Origin: Isoetes taiwanensis
Taxonomy: Eukaryota > Streptophyta > Lycopodiopsida > Isoetales > Isoetaceae
Direction of reading: 5' to 3'
Assembly (NCBI GenBank): GCA_021234155.1
Contig: JAJEKV010000030.1
Location: forward strand, 1,250,901 to 1,314,900
Length of the DNA stretch: 64,000 nucleotides
The translations under genes and the position numbers were made by a program. Below are positions 1 to 10,897 of the stretch, piece by piece; the first letter of the stretch is position 1; each line of letters opens with the position of its first letter. The notes beneath the pieces are model-generated. The model had not been told where the DNA came from and searched no databases. It saw only the letters and a list, made by a program, of their open reading frames with translations.

Positions 1-1260
1 GGAGTCCTCGGCATCCCATGTGCTCAAAAGGCAAATCGGGGTCGAGAAGAACCGTATCCGCGAGGGTTTGGAGACCCGCGACGCCAAGTAGTGGAAGATG
101 GCCTTGGCCTTGCACACTTCGGCGACGAACTAGCTAGGCAGAGGTCGGCCGACATGCGGGCGCCCAGACTCGTGGTTCATCACTCGACACCATGACACGC
201 GGAGAGAGAGCCGCGAATGCAGAGGCGATGGTCACGGTGTCTCGGCTTCAGTCCGAGGTAGAGGCCACCACCACCATGCAGACGGCGGAGCACAGCCGCT
301 CTGCGCGGTGACCCGAACCAAATCGGGATCTTGAGTAAGATCGAAACAAAGAAGCACCGCCCTCGGCGCCCGTGTCTTTGGGCTCGAGCACGCCTCGCTA
401 CTCGAGCACGGGGCTCCGGGGTTGCGGGCAACCATCCACGATGCAGGCGTGGTCTCCCTACAGGGGTTCATAGTCGGGCTGCGCCCGGTCTGCGGTGAGG
501 ATAGCCAAAGCGGCGGCCGAGGTCTGCAGAGGCGTGCTCCGGAGCTTCCGGGGGCGGAAGCGGCTCGGGCGGCTTCTCGCCACGGCCTCCGCGGCGGCGG
601 CCGCCCCGCCGCTGCCCAGCCCTCCGACCACTCCCGCCATCCCAGCCACACTCCAGCCACTCCCGCCATCCCGCCACCACCACCACCACCACCAGGACCC
701 GGCCCATACCTTTGACCCGGTAGCGGGGAACTCGGGGAACCCGGGAGACCTGTCAATCGGTAGTTGAGGCATGCGAGCGGCGGGAGAGTCTGCGCCCACA
801 ACATCAGAACACACATTCGATCGGGTGACATTCGAGGGCCGAGTTCACATTTCTCGAGCAGCCGGCATGGGGCTCGGCCCGGGCCGTGGCAGCATTGTCA
901 TATTCGCGGTTCGCGGATGCAGTGCGTGATGCCATATTAGCGCGGGGCGGATCTTGAAGGACATCCACATGCGTGGACCCGGGACCTCACACCCGTGCAG
1001 CGGGAGGCACGTGAGGCGAGGAGCTTGCCGAGGGGAGGAGGCATTCGCCAGCGAGGGCAGCGGCTAGATTGGTTCGAGCGGGGATGCACATTTTCGGACC
1101 GATACGCTCTTCGCTGCGGACCCAGCACCCCGCGGTACCGCAGCGGCGCTACGCTTCTCTACCGGCGCCCCCTTCTCCTGCTCCCTACTCCGCTCCCTCC
1201 GGCCCGCACTCTGACCACATCGTTTGCCTCGGCTCCATCTACTTCTCACTCGGCCTCTAC
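1..1260 (+). other. G+C-rich leader of LINE copy 1, possible ORF1 remnant
   Basis: About 1.2 kb of G+C-rich sequence lies before the endonuclease. It contains a CCA repeat run near 675-695 and Pro/Ser/Thr-rich reading near 1150-1290. No ORF1 domain (zinc knuckle or coiled coil) could be identified. The open frames on both strands here look like by-products of the high G+C content. It may be the 5' UTR and ORF1 of the LINE. Confidence 0.4.
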
Positions 1261-1294
1261 TTCTGCGCATACCATCCCTGGCCGACAAATAGGA

Positions 1295-4200
1295 ATTGTG
1301 TCAGGGTGGTCTCATGGAATTGTCGAGGCTTCCTTAGCGAGAAGGGGGCGGTCCCCGAACTTCAGTGGCGGCCGATATGGATCATCTTTCTCATGGAACA
1401 TGGGAGCATCTTTGGGCCTGAGGCTACGTCTGTAGGGTTACCAGCATTTCGGTCTTCAATACACAATGCACGGGACGGAGGGTCATGGTGGAGTGGCTTG
1501 CTACTCTGGGACAACCTTGGCACATCTCGGTTTACCCTCCGGAAAACCAGCCGCACACAACCGGTACCCGTGGGTTCGTGTGCATAATACCCGATGGCAA
1601 TCCTCTTTTTACGGCGCTGTTATTTCCCTCCGCAGCGGCACCTTCTATCCCAGCCACCCCGATGCGGATAGGATGGACCCTTATGTCGATCTATATGATG
1701 ACATCAAAGAAGACCAGCGGTTGGGTAGGGTCGTCCTTCTTGGAGATTTCAATGCAGGGACGGGAGTAGAGTAGCCCATGCGACTTGACCCCTCGGCCGA
1801 CGATGTCCTGCATTTCGCCCAGCGAAGTAGCCGCCACGAAGGTCGGATGACGCGGCGTGTCACTTTCGCTTTGGCGAGCCAGTTGCTCTGGCTGTGGCAT
1901 TTTTGACTTGATAATTTGCAATGGCCTTTCATGGCCCGATTCTCACAAGTCCACATGCGCATAGGGACAATCGGGGGGAGGGTCTAGTGTGGTGGACTAT
2001 GTGTCAGTAGCGCTAAGATATGCATCTCATCGGGCCAAGCTTTCCGGTGGGCACGACACGGATGAGGAGGTCGACTCGCATCACCTCCCACTTTATTTGA
2101 CTCGTTTTTGGCCTGTAACCCCCACTATGCCGCCGCCCTGAGACTAGATTATGAGAGGTGAGGACTACGCCGAGATGCTCATGCACGCCCTCCCGCACTT
2201 CTGCAGACCTCCACACCAGAGCAAGCAGACAGACCACCGGACGCTTATTACTTGATGCAAACGGACAGTGCTTTGGCGTATTCCCCGTGCCGCCGCCAGT
2301 GGTCAGCGAACATTCCCTGCAGAACCGATGGTTTGATGCGGATCAGAAAGAACGCAAGCGTACGGCCACATTCTCGATCCCAGTACCGCCAGTAAGCCAG
2401 TTACCACGCAAAGACTCACGCCTATCCTGGGGACACAAAGGCGCTGCACCTTGCCGCCGTGCATCACCGAGGGGAGATGTTCTACTGACACTCATCCTGG
2501 AACCTTTTGGCGCAGAGTGCCGAAGGCCAGCCCAAACCTCTGAGGGGACATCACACCGGGCCGGTGGGAACAAAAGATTTTGCGGCTCTATGACCCGGCC
2601 AGGACGCTGTCGCCCATACCCCCAAGGATGGCCCCCATTGGTTCTCGTGGACGAGGATGTTGAGGAGGGCCCGCGAACGGCTAGCTAATGGGAAGGCGGT
2701 GACCTCGATGGTATGCGTGCCGAAGTTACTCAAATGGGCGGCGTACCGCTTGTCAATCCTCACTACCCTGTTCAACGTAGCATTGCGAAAGTTGTCTCCA
2801 AACAATGGACCACAAGCGTGGTTGTTCCCATTCCTGGTGGGCGACCCACATTGTCCGCCAATTACCTGGACGATCATGGTCGATTCGATTTGCCAAACCG
2901 CTATCGGCATTCTCGAAAGCAGCCAGCTTGACTACCGGGCGTAGGCAAATGGACGTATGGAGCCCTCACCGCAGTGCTTTAGACCCCGCCACTAACGATT
3001 GACTATATCTTTATTAATCGCGGCACCGATTGAAGACTGGCCCAGAATAATCTACCGGACTTGTATTGCCGCTTTGTGGACTTCGCGAAGGCTTTTGATA
3101 ACGGGCCCCGAAAAGCCGGGTGGGCTAGACGGGCTAACCGGGCTCCTCACTTTGCGGCGAACGCCATATACGTTGTATGAGAGTTGTTTTGGCAGATGTA
3201 CCGGGACGGGCCAAGCATTCACCGTTAGGGGGGTCCCGAGGTTGCCCCCTCGCCAACACTTTTTGGCCTTTACATTGATCGCTTAGAGCCTCGGGCTTAT
3301 CGAAAGCATAGGGGATGGCATACAAATTTTTGCAAGTCCGTGTCGCCAGCTCATCTATGCGGACGATGTTGGCTCTTGGCCGCCCACACCCCGTGGCTAT
3401 GATCTCACCGGATGCCCTAGACACATTTTGTCGCTACGCAGGACATGCGCCGGCCAATCTAGCCAAGACCGGTGGTTCTCATATCCTCTTCACGCCACCC
3501 CATGCCTCCCCGTGACTCACATATCGGGGATACCGTGGACGCCACGCCCACCTACAAAGTACCTAGGTGGAGTTCTCCTCGCTCATTGAGGCGCCTATCC
3601 GCTACGGGTGACGCCAGGCTCGAAGCTTTATGCCATGCGTAACAACAATCACCGTGCAGCTCTATGATTGGGGCCATCAGTCACATGTTTTAATCGGTCG
3701 AAGCCCGTCTGTCTTCAGACGGGTCGGTTTGGGGCCCTGGCTGCTCTTTGGCTTAATTCGGAATGACTTGGAGCAGTGCGCGAAGGCATTTTTGGCATCG
3801 GTAATTGGTGAAACCTTCAAAGTCCCCATCGATTCGGGCAAGCAGAAACCGGATTCTTGCCGCACCGGCAGCCTTGATAGACACATCGCCTATTTTCGTA
3901 AAGTGGTTACTATGGGTGATGCTCGGCCCCCGCGACCTAGCTTAAGCTGTGGGCCATGGGTCCGGCAGCCGCTTAGGGCCCCGCTGAGGGGTAAGAGAGA
4001 GCGCTGGTTCGGCCGTGATGTCCCGGTAGAGCACGAAACCACCGGGCGATCGATCGGGATACCGCTGGAGTACCTAGATGCTTGTTTCCTTGGCAAGCTC
4101 GACCCCGGCCACAGAAAGGTGTCAAAATGGCCCATTACAAGGAGCACATCAACCTCAGAAAGAAGCCCTGGCCCACAAATACCGCGTTCCCACTGCTCCT

Positions 4201-4380
4201 ACCGCAGACTCATTGCCTCCATTCGGCATTGTGTGCCCACCATCTTCTTCGAGACGGGCAGTGGATTGGGGAGCCCCGCCAGACGTGCTCGGCTGCCGCC
4301 AAACGGGTGCCATTGAGATGAGCGCCTCACACTTTCCGAAGTCGCTCGCAAGGCCACATCCCGCCGACGCCCCTTAGTAC
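1295..4380 (+). pseudogene. LINE-1 ORF2 pseudogene: endonuclease plus reverse transcriptase
   Basis: Endonuclease start motif V-S-W-N-C-R-G is read at about 1306-1329, and L-L-G-D-F-N-A at about 1735-1757 in another frame. V-D-Y-V-S near 1988-2008 and H-H-L-P-L near 2080 continue the exonuclease-endonuclease-phosphatase fold. The reverse transcriptase shows F-V-D-F-A-K-A-F-D (about 3073-3099), the pieces of G-C-P-L-S-P-T-L-F-G-L-Y-I-D split over two frames (about 3240-3285), and an intact Y-A-D-D at 3356-3367. Y-K-Y-L-G-like reading follows near 3555. At least six frame changes are needed to read it through. In life the protein nicks the target and reverse transcribes the element RNA; this copy cannot make it. 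Confidence 0.85.
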
Positions 4381-4539
4381 GGGACGGACGCGGTTCCGGG
4401 TCATACATTCAGGAGGTACCGACTCCGCGGTCACCTTTTGCCCCCTACAGCGCTCACGACCAGGCACTACGGTGTGGTGCATGATGATATATTTGGGTGT
4501 TTCGCATTTTATATGATTAGCGATTTGTCGGGCCAGCCG

Positions 4540-4683
4540 ATTGTCGCCACGGTTTTTTTCTCGAAAACCCTTCAAGGGCGGGGTTTTTAATCCGGCAAGA
4601 ATCCGCTGCGTTTTTGTATTGGGTCCCATAGACCGATTGGTCTCCGTGGACGATAAAAGTACCTTCCTTCCTTCCTTCCTTGC
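4540..4683 (+). other. LINE-1 3' end with hairpin and (TTCC)n tail
   Basis: A potential stem (AACCCTT/AAGGGCGGGGTTT) is followed by the conserved GGGTCCCATAGACCGATTGG, GGACGATAAAA, and the tail ACCTTCCTTCCTTCCTTCC. The same order occurs at 14150-14286, 41375-41490 and 57180-57332, so this is the functional 3' end of the family. Confidence 0.8.
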
Positions 4684-4863
4684 ACTCTTCTTGTACCATA
4701 TGCTCGTGACTACTGATAAGATTACAATCATGAGTAGGCATTAGACACATGAGAAGCCCCGACTGATGCTGAAGCAGAATGGTTATGTCATCCTCAAACA
4801 CCTCTATATATGGTAAAGATGGTCGCCACACCTACGTAAAATGCCTATGTATGAGAAATAGGT

Positions 4864-4890
4864 CTTGAACCAAAAACCTTTTGGTTCAAG
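4864..4890. repeat. Perfect 12-bp inverted repeat hairpin
   Basis: CTTGAACCAAAA and its exact reverse complement are separated by three bases. It lies between the LINE tail and the LTR fragment. No function is assigned. Confidence 0.7.
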
Positions 4891-4949
4891 TTATCAACTC
4901 TTTTCAAGAGCAACTATTGACATGATCATAAAGTTATGCCAAACAGTTT

Positions 4950-5262
4950 CTTCTATATAGCAAGTGCCATTCATGCACCTAGCTAAGTGGCATCCTATAT
5001 GCTCGTCAAGTTGCGCACATGCACCTATGCTAGGTGCCAGCCATACACTATTAAAGTTCATGCAATAGGGCACTATATATAGAGATGTTTGAGGATGATA
5101 GATCATTCCATTTCAACGCTAGTCACGGGCTTCTTTTGTGTCTAGCTCCTGCTCGTTATCTTTATCTTGTCAGCAGTCTCAAACCTTCTTGTTGGTGTTC
5201 CTTTATTCTTATTTTGCCCTTTGGGCTTTTGCATATATTATTTTCTTGATAATAATCGCATA
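4950..5262 (+). mobile_element. LTR fragment related to the LTR at 35.98-36.43 kb
   Basis: Shares in order with the 36-kb LTR: a TATATATAG box (near 5077), CCATTC-A-TTCAACGC downstream, and a GCCCTTTGGGC-like block (near 5215). The end also resembles 21300-21370. No internal region follows, because LINE-2 sequence begins directly after it, so this is a solo or truncated LTR. Confidence 0.5.
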
Positions 5263-6519
5263 TTATCTGCCAAACAGTGATAAACTGGAATTGCTGGATC
5301 TAGGCGAGATCATCATAAACTGGAAAGACCAAGGACCGATGATACTGGTAAGAGATCTGAATGCCAGAACAAATTAGGAACATGCACAATTCACAAGCAT
5401 TAGGAGATAAGTGGACAGTGGATACAATCCGCAAGACCAGAAGAATGGAGGAGATGCATGGAAGACAAGGCAGAAATCAATGCCAAAGGCGAATTACTAG
5501 TACAACAGCGGGGGTCATCATAGCGAACGGAGTACAGAGATGGAATAGGTCAGGGGAATTCACGAGTCAGAATACACATGGGAAAAGTGTAGTGGATTAT
5601 GTAATCCTGAATGACAAAGCCGCAGCAGACATCTCAAGCATCGTCTTGGCAGATTGGCCAACTGGGAAAAGGGAGAGCCGCAGACCTATTCAGTTAACAA
5701 TGAGACAAGAAAAGTGGGAATAAATAGTATTGCCAACTCAGGAAGATGACACGAACTTGAAGATATACCACAGATATCTTCATGGAAAATGTTATGATAG
5801 AAATGGAAAATGGGGCATGGGAAGAGCATGGAAAAGATGAAAATGGGAACAAATTGAATGACATAATGGAAGAGAAAAAGATATAGGAAGAATCAGGCTT
5901 TCAGCACTTCAGTATGGTATGAGAAGAATGCAGGGAACAGAAAAGAAGAGTTAGAAACTACAAAGGGATAGAAACATACCAGAAGGAAAAAAGTGGCATA
6001 CTTGAAACTATTGAAATAAAAAAGAAATAGAAATTTGTTGCAGCACCAATGGGAACTAGCGGATATGCTAAAGAAACAGCCTAGGAGGTTCTGGAAAGAA
6101 CTGAAAAAGAGGAAAGAAGGGAATAAAAAGACTTTAAAAACATCAGAATGCTGAAGGAATTGACTGAGAATGGTATCTCAAAAAATTATATAGGACTGGG
6201 GTCGTGCCAATATCAATACCTATAACATTAGAAGGGCAGCAGCCATGCTTCATCAGACATGAAGTAATGATAGCACTACAGAAAATGTCCAATAACAAAG
6301 CACCGGACCTGTATGGCCTCACCATAGAACTATTGAAATGCGTCGATACAGTAATAGGGGATCAAATCATTGAAATATTCAATGGCATAGTCCAGACAGG
6401 GGTATCAGATAGATGGACATACAACAAAGTAATATCCCTACATAAGGGAGGCAGTATGGATGAGCCAGAAAATTACAGAACAATAATAGTAAGCTCTATC
6501 TTTGCAAAGTGGTTTGGGG
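5263..6519 (+). pseudogene. LINE family 2, 5' half: endonuclease end and start of reverse transcriptase
   Basis: The frame at 5263-5377 reads an endonuclease end with G-P-M-I-L-V-R-D-L-N-A-R-T, where the usual G-D-F-N-A-R is altered. H-G-K-S-V-V-D-Y-V-I-L follows at about 5578-5613. From 6204 the frame reads a reverse transcriptase N-terminus with N-N-K-A-P-D, then E-N-Y-R-T-I-I-V-S-S-I-F-A-K-W-F-G ending at 6518. The frame stops making LINE sense there and resumes at 16970 with K-I-L-D-N-K-L. The middle (5720-6200) is A-rich and frameshifted. The 5' end is truncated. Confidence 0.8.
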
Positions 6520-6538
6520 GTGGATTCATGGTATGGTG
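6520..6538 (+). repeat. Left terminal inverted repeat of the 10.4-kb element
   Basis: Reads GTGGATTCATGGTATGGTG. It pairs with the reverse complement of 16950-16968, with mismatches at three positions. Confidence 0.6.
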
Positions 6539-6772
6539 TCTCAATTCTGCTCATTTTTGCACCACAAAAATAGTCCAAAACATAGTTCAAGATTGTGGTT
6601 TGTACACACAAAAATTCAAATCATTTAGCATTTATGATAGTGCAAAAATAAAATTCCCTCTCTTTGGCATGATATCTTTCTCGAGAATAGGATATTTTGA
6701 ATTTGCCACACAAGCCAAATGCCACGGAGACCAAAATAACGTGGACCGCCAAAAAATAACCAAAAACACCAA

Positions 6773-7066
6773 AAAGACCTAAATAGAGACCGCCGAAGAA
6801 TAGCCAGATCTTGTGGATCGTAGCTTGTGGATCATAGCCAAAGCGGATCTTGTGGATCATAGCCACCAAAGCGTAGATTGGCGGATCATAGCTTGCCAAA
6901 TCATGGGAAAAGCTTTTGGGAAAAGCTTTTGCTATATCAAATGCCGATTTTGTTTCCATTGATTTTTGACCTTGTGAAAAGACCTAAATAGAGATTTGGA
7001 AGCTTGACCTGGATCTTGTAGATCATAGCTTGTGGATCATAGCACAAAGATTGTCGGATCATAGCT
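6773..7066 (+). repeat. Left subterminal repeats: seven GGATCATAGC-like boxes
   Basis: Seven near-copies of (T/C)GGATCATAGC start at about 6813, 6828, 6852, 6882, 7019, 7033 and 7055. They sit in two units about 205 bp apart, each opening with GACCTAAATAGAGA (6777 and 6981). Subterminal repeat clusters of this kind are usually transposase binding sites in DNA transposons; that role is an inference here. The apparent minus-strand reading through it is repeat-driven and is not taken as a gene. Confidence 0.6.
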
Positions 7067-7143
7067 AGAGCTTGTGGCAAAGCTTTTGTTGTATATAGTG
7101 CCAATTTTGATTGACTTTTTACCTTGTGGAGTTGGTTCAATCC

Positions 7144-7669
7144 TTGGTCTCTTAAATTTCATGGTTGTAGAAATGGAAAAAATGTCTTGAATGATAGTGG
7201 ATTATCATACAAGGATTTGTTAAAGCATGAGGAAAAAGTTTGTGGATCCATTAGAGATGCGCAAGTATTGGGGACCAAAGGTGGAGAATAAACAATCCTA
7301 TAGATTGAGGGGCGAAAAAAAAGAAAAGAAAGAGGCTTTTCCGAGCATTTATAGGGCAATCTATGAGGAAAGGAGTCATGTTCAAAATGGGCGGGGTTAG
7401 TCAAGTTATGGTCAGTAGCATGGTTTTGCATGATGTTAAAGGTAAGGATATAGATTGGTTGAGTTTTTATAAGCATGCTTCAGAAAAGAGGTCTTCAATG
7501 CTAGAAGAAGATAATATACCCATCGAAGAAGATAGTGGGACTAGAAAAACACTAAAACCTATACAAGATTCAGGCATCACTGAACCACGATTGGCTTCAT
7601 CATATTCTAAAACTGTGGAGTCTAAGAGACAAAAATATGGTAATACAAGTTGTAATTTTTATTTTGTTT
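7144..7669 (+). pseudogene. Coding-like exon(s) upstream of the RING exon, unidentified
   Basis: A frame from about 7144 (broken by stops near 7285-7300) continues from 7363 to 7669. It reads a hydrophilic protein rich in Ser, Lys and Glu, with H-D-V-K-G-K-D-I-D-W-L-S-F. I do not recognise the family. It lies in the same orientation as, and before, the RING-type exon, and could be an earlier exon of the same gene. A GT-rich stretch that looks intronic follows. Stops in the first half suggest decay or another intron. Confidence 0.4.
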
Positions 7670-7849
7670 AATTTGCATTTTGTCTGTAAATGAGCTTACA
7701 CAACACAATGTGGGTGGCTTCAGCAAAGTTGGAGATGCAAAAAGGAGATTTTACCTTTGGACATTCTGATAGTAAGTACTTTTTGATAAACATTGTAGAG
7801 TCCTAATAATCATTGGTTTGTTCATAGCCTAACCTTTCTGGTTATTGTG

Positions 7850-8400
7850 GTCATAGTTTTTGTGATAGTTTTTGTCAGCAGTTCTTAAATTGTAGTTCTT
7901 TAGTAGAATTGTGGTTTGGAGTTCTTAAATTGTAGTTCTTTAGTAGAATTGTGGTTTGGAGTTGTGAATTTATATTGTTTGTAGTATATAATTATGATTT
8001 AAAGTTTGTGAATTTAGATTGTAGTTTATATATTTGGATTTGTTGTTTGTGGTTTATGATTTGTGGTTTGGGGTTAATGGATTTGGTTTATGAGTTGGGT
8101 GTCTTAGTTTGTGGATTGAGTGAATTTTATATTGTGTTATGTAGTTTGTGGTTTGTGGTTGCATGTTTTGGTTTGTGGATTGGGGAATTTTATATTGTGT
8201 TACGTGGTTTGTGGTTTTGCATTTGTCTTTGGTTTGTGGTTTTGCATTTGTGATGGTTAAATTGTGGTTAAGGATTTATACTTTGTGCTTTGTGGATTAT
8301 ATTTTATAGATTGGACCTGAATTATAGTGAGTGGAATATAGATTGTGGATTGAGCCTTTAATAAAGTTTCTTTAGATTGTGGAATATACTTGTATCCCTG
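7850..8400 (+). repeat. GT-rich (TTTGTGGTTT)-type degenerate repeat, probable intron
   Basis: Dozens of degenerate TTTGTGGTTT/TTGTGGATTG motifs, including a direct duplication of about 54 bp (AGTTCTTAAATTGTAGTTCT at about 7876 and 7919). The same motif recurs at 9060-9380 on the plus strand and at 15240-15660 on the minus strand. It sits between two coding-like blocks of the plus-strand gene. Confidence 0.6.
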
Positions 8401-8485
8401 TAACTAATTTACTGAATTGTTTCATTCTGATTCCTTATGGGTGATGACAAAATGGAAGGAGTCCCATGAATTGAAGGTGAAAGAG

Positions 8486-8991
8486 GTTGATTGCGGGGCT
8501 ACAACAGTCATATAACAAATGGAAAGAGTTGAAGAAAACCTTCAAATCATTGAGGGAGAAGAAGGAGCATTATATGCAAGAAATTGTAGACATCAAATGC
8601 TTGATGCAAGGAATGACAAAGGAAGCAGCTGCAGGTGTGCAACAGGTGGTAGATATGAAGGAAGCCAAGGTAGTTAAAGTTGTGGCATCATTGGTTGTTG
8701 TAGAGGAAGATCTTGATGCTATTGAGAAGAGGAGGCAAGGGGACAATGATGAGATTGCAAAACTCAGACCGTGTCTTGAAAGGCTTATTGAAGGCTGCAA
8801 TGTCCTTGAGAACGGGATTAAACTAGATCCTTACCTACCCGAGTCTATAGAAACAAATTTCCTATTAGACTCACCTGAACGTGTATGTCCCTATTGTAGA
8901 AGATTCTTGGAATATGATGGGAAGCCACTGCCCTTTGTTACTACAGAGTGTAACCATCTTTACCATATTCAATGTTTGGCCTCATTATTAA
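8486..8991 (+). CDS. Coiled-coil plus RING-H2 zinc finger exon (partial gene)
   Basis: The frame reads about 168 residues. The first ~110 are charged and heptad-rich (K-W-K-E-L-K-K, then long Glu/Lys helices), consistent with a coiled coil. Residues ~130-165 show C-x2-C-x17-C-x1-H-x2-H-x2-C, the first six ligands of a RING-H2 finger. An AAG|GTATGA donor site follows at about 8991, so the last two cysteines should lie in another exon, which I cannot find before the LINE. No ATG opens this frame; it probably starts at an acceptor near 8480. RING-H2 proteins usually are E3 ubiquitin ligases. As a passenger of a transposon its job is unknown. Loss of the C-terminal ligands would make it non-functional. 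Confidence 0.6.
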
Positions 8992-9059
8992 GGTATGAGC
9001 AATAGTAAATTTTGATCTTAACAATAGTTATATTTTGATCATTAAGCTCTTTATTCAGA

Positions 9060-9425
9060 TTTTGAATATATTGTAAACACAAAGTTAGAGTTGAATTGGA
9101 AGTTTGAATTTATGTAGTAACAAGCCACAAAGAGAATTGGAGTTTTAGTTTGTGGAGTTTAGAGTTTGGAAGTTTGAGTTTATGTAGTAACAAGCCACAG
9201 AGAGAATTGGGGTTTTAGTTTGTGGAGTTTGTGTTTGTGTAGTAACAAGTCACAAAAGAGAGAATTTGAGTTTGAGTTTGTGGAGTTTGAGAAATGGAGT
9301 TTTGAGAAATGGAGTTTTGAGTTTGTGGTTTGTTTGTTTTTCTTTTTGACGTTTTGAGTTGTATAGTCTAGTTTTGGAGTTGGAGTTCTGGAGTTTGTTT
9401 TTTTTTTTTTTTTTTTTTTTTGAGT
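9060..9425 (+). repeat. GT-rich degenerate repeat ending in a T tract
   Basis: Two long near-direct repeats (GGAAGTTTGA(G/A)TTTATGTAGTAACAAGCCAC at about 9099 and 9169) and further GGAGTTTTGAG units end at an uninterrupted T run of over 20 (about 9399-9421). This is probably the intron after the RING exon. Confidence 0.6.
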
Positions 9426-9519
9426 TGAAGTTCTGGAGTTCATTTTCTTAAGGACACTTTTTTAAGGACCTCTCTAAGGACTTAGTCTAATCTTTTGCAA
9501 AGTCCACAAACTTGATGGG

Positions 9520-9727
9520 GAAGCGCCCCCGGTTCACTCATTTCACCGATTCGAGGGGAATGTACCTCACTCATCCACCCACTCATCCTGCTTTCGGGGA
9601 GCCCCACCTCACTCATCGACCTCAGTTTTTTGGGAGGCGCCCATCTCACTACTACCTCACTCACTCACTTTCACTTTCTTTTTTCTTTACCTCACTCACT
9701 CACTTTCACTTTCTTTTTTCTTTTTAG
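9520..9727 (+). repeat. CTCACTCA / pyrimidine-rich tandem repeats
   Basis: CTCACTCATC-type repeats lead into two copies of a 35-38 bp unit containing CCTCACTCACTCACTTTCAC (about 9655 and 9690). No gene is seen. Confidence 0.6.
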
Positions 9728-9884
9728 TTGTTGTTTGGGATTTATGCATGGTACCATTGTATGCAGATTATACATACCTTTATATATACCTTTATACATA
9801 CCTGTAAGCGTGTATACCTGTAAGCGCCTCCATGTCTCGTCTCGGATGTATTCACCATCATTGTCCTGTAAATTCAATTGTCAA

Positions 9885-10070
9885 CACATGTATCATTCAC
9901 AACAACCCTCCCCACACAAGCATATCATTCACAACAACCCAACACTATACTATACACCCTCGAGGTTACACCCTCTAGGAGGCCACCCTAGATCATTCAC
10001 AACAACCCTCTAAGACCTCTAAGACACTATACTATACACCCTCTAGGAGGCCACCCTAGAGGTTAGATCA
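9885..10070 (+). repeat. Tandem units with ACTATACTATACACCCTC
   Basis: ATCATTCACAACAACCC occurs three times (about 9890, 9925, 9991). ACTATACTATACACCCTC plus TAGGAGGCCACCCTAG occurs twice (about 9946 and 10027). This is a local duplication of about 80 bp. The stretch from 10070 to 10680 has no recognisable gene. Confidence 0.6.
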
Positions 10071-10768
10071 TGTGAGCCATCATAGTGGGATATTTTTCCG
10101 ACTTTTATTGGGACCTATCTTGGCCTCTCGGAGTAAATCTCCGTTTAAAGAGAACCCTCGAATTATATCCGATTCGAGGTCGTTAGATCTTAGACCAATG
10201 TGGCTTTCGACTAATTGTAGGGCATCCCCACGCATGGACCTGAGTCCATCCCCCTGGATGTCTCCAAAGGTTCGTCAACAAGGCCCAATCACATGATACT
10301 TAATCACTTCTAGGTGCATCTTATATACACATGCTACTTTTGCTTCTTTGGCATGTGGGATATTGGTGTGCGATATTGATAGGTTTAGGGTTTTTGTATT
10401 GGACTACTCTACCATGTAAGACATAGATCCAAAATTATTTTAACATTCATGAATACAAAATTCAAACTTAACATCCTCGAATTTGAACCTAACACCTATT
10501 CATTCAATATCTATCAAATGAATAAACCAACACACCTTTTAAACATATGTTAGTTATGATAAACATTAATAACATAAAGTCTAAACAATAACATTATCAT
10601 ACAAACACGTAGAAAACACAAGTAGAAGAATACAAGATATATCAACTCATCATCATCATCATTATCTATTAAAACATCAATACATGAAAATCATCATCAT
10701 GACAACCCAGATGGCAAGTGGCATTGATCTGTTCATCATCATCATCTGCTCACAACAACAAGTGTTCA

Positions 10769-10897
10769 CTCACCATCACCATCACCATCACCATCACCAT
10801 CACCATCACCATCACCATCACCATCACCATCACCATCACCATCACCATCACCATCACCATCACCATCACCATCACCATCACCATCATCATCATCATC
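10769..10897 (+). repeat. Hexanucleotide (CACCAT)n microsatellite
   Basis: About 20 uninterrupted CACCAT units. On the minus strand this is the coding end of the transposase-like gene and gives an alternating Asp-Gly tail before the stop. The plus-strand poly-His reading has no other support and is treated as a shadow. Confidence 0.9.

Larger units (their letters stand above)
1..4683 (+). mobile_element. LINE family 1, copy 1 (long, decayed non-LTR retrotransposon)
   Basis: A long plus-strand LINE that probably starts before the window. In order it shows a G+C-rich leader, an APE-type endonuclease, a reverse transcriptase, a C-terminal region and a 3' end. The 3' end holds GGGTCCCATAGACCGATTGG, then GGACGATAAAA, then a short TTCC tandem repeat. 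Reading frames shift many times, so the copy is dead. G+C is far above the AT-rich flanks. A second copy (11739-14286) and several 3' fragments in this window align to it, which supports the family assignment. The clade is uncertain: the microsatellite tail in place of poly(A) argues against ordinary plant L1. Confidence 0.85.

Noticed and set aside
180-831. Several overlapping open frames on both strands with Pro, Gly and Arg runs
   Set aside because: High G+C content reduces stops; no domain is visible and the frames overlap each other in the LINE leader.
4864-4890. Hairpin as a bacterial-type terminator
   Set aside because: The window is eukaryotic, and no gene ends there; kept only as an inverted repeat.
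6621-7140. Minus-strand frames of 112 and 67 residues
   Set aside because: They read through the subterminal repeats, and the residues repeat with the DNA units, so they are not taken as genes.
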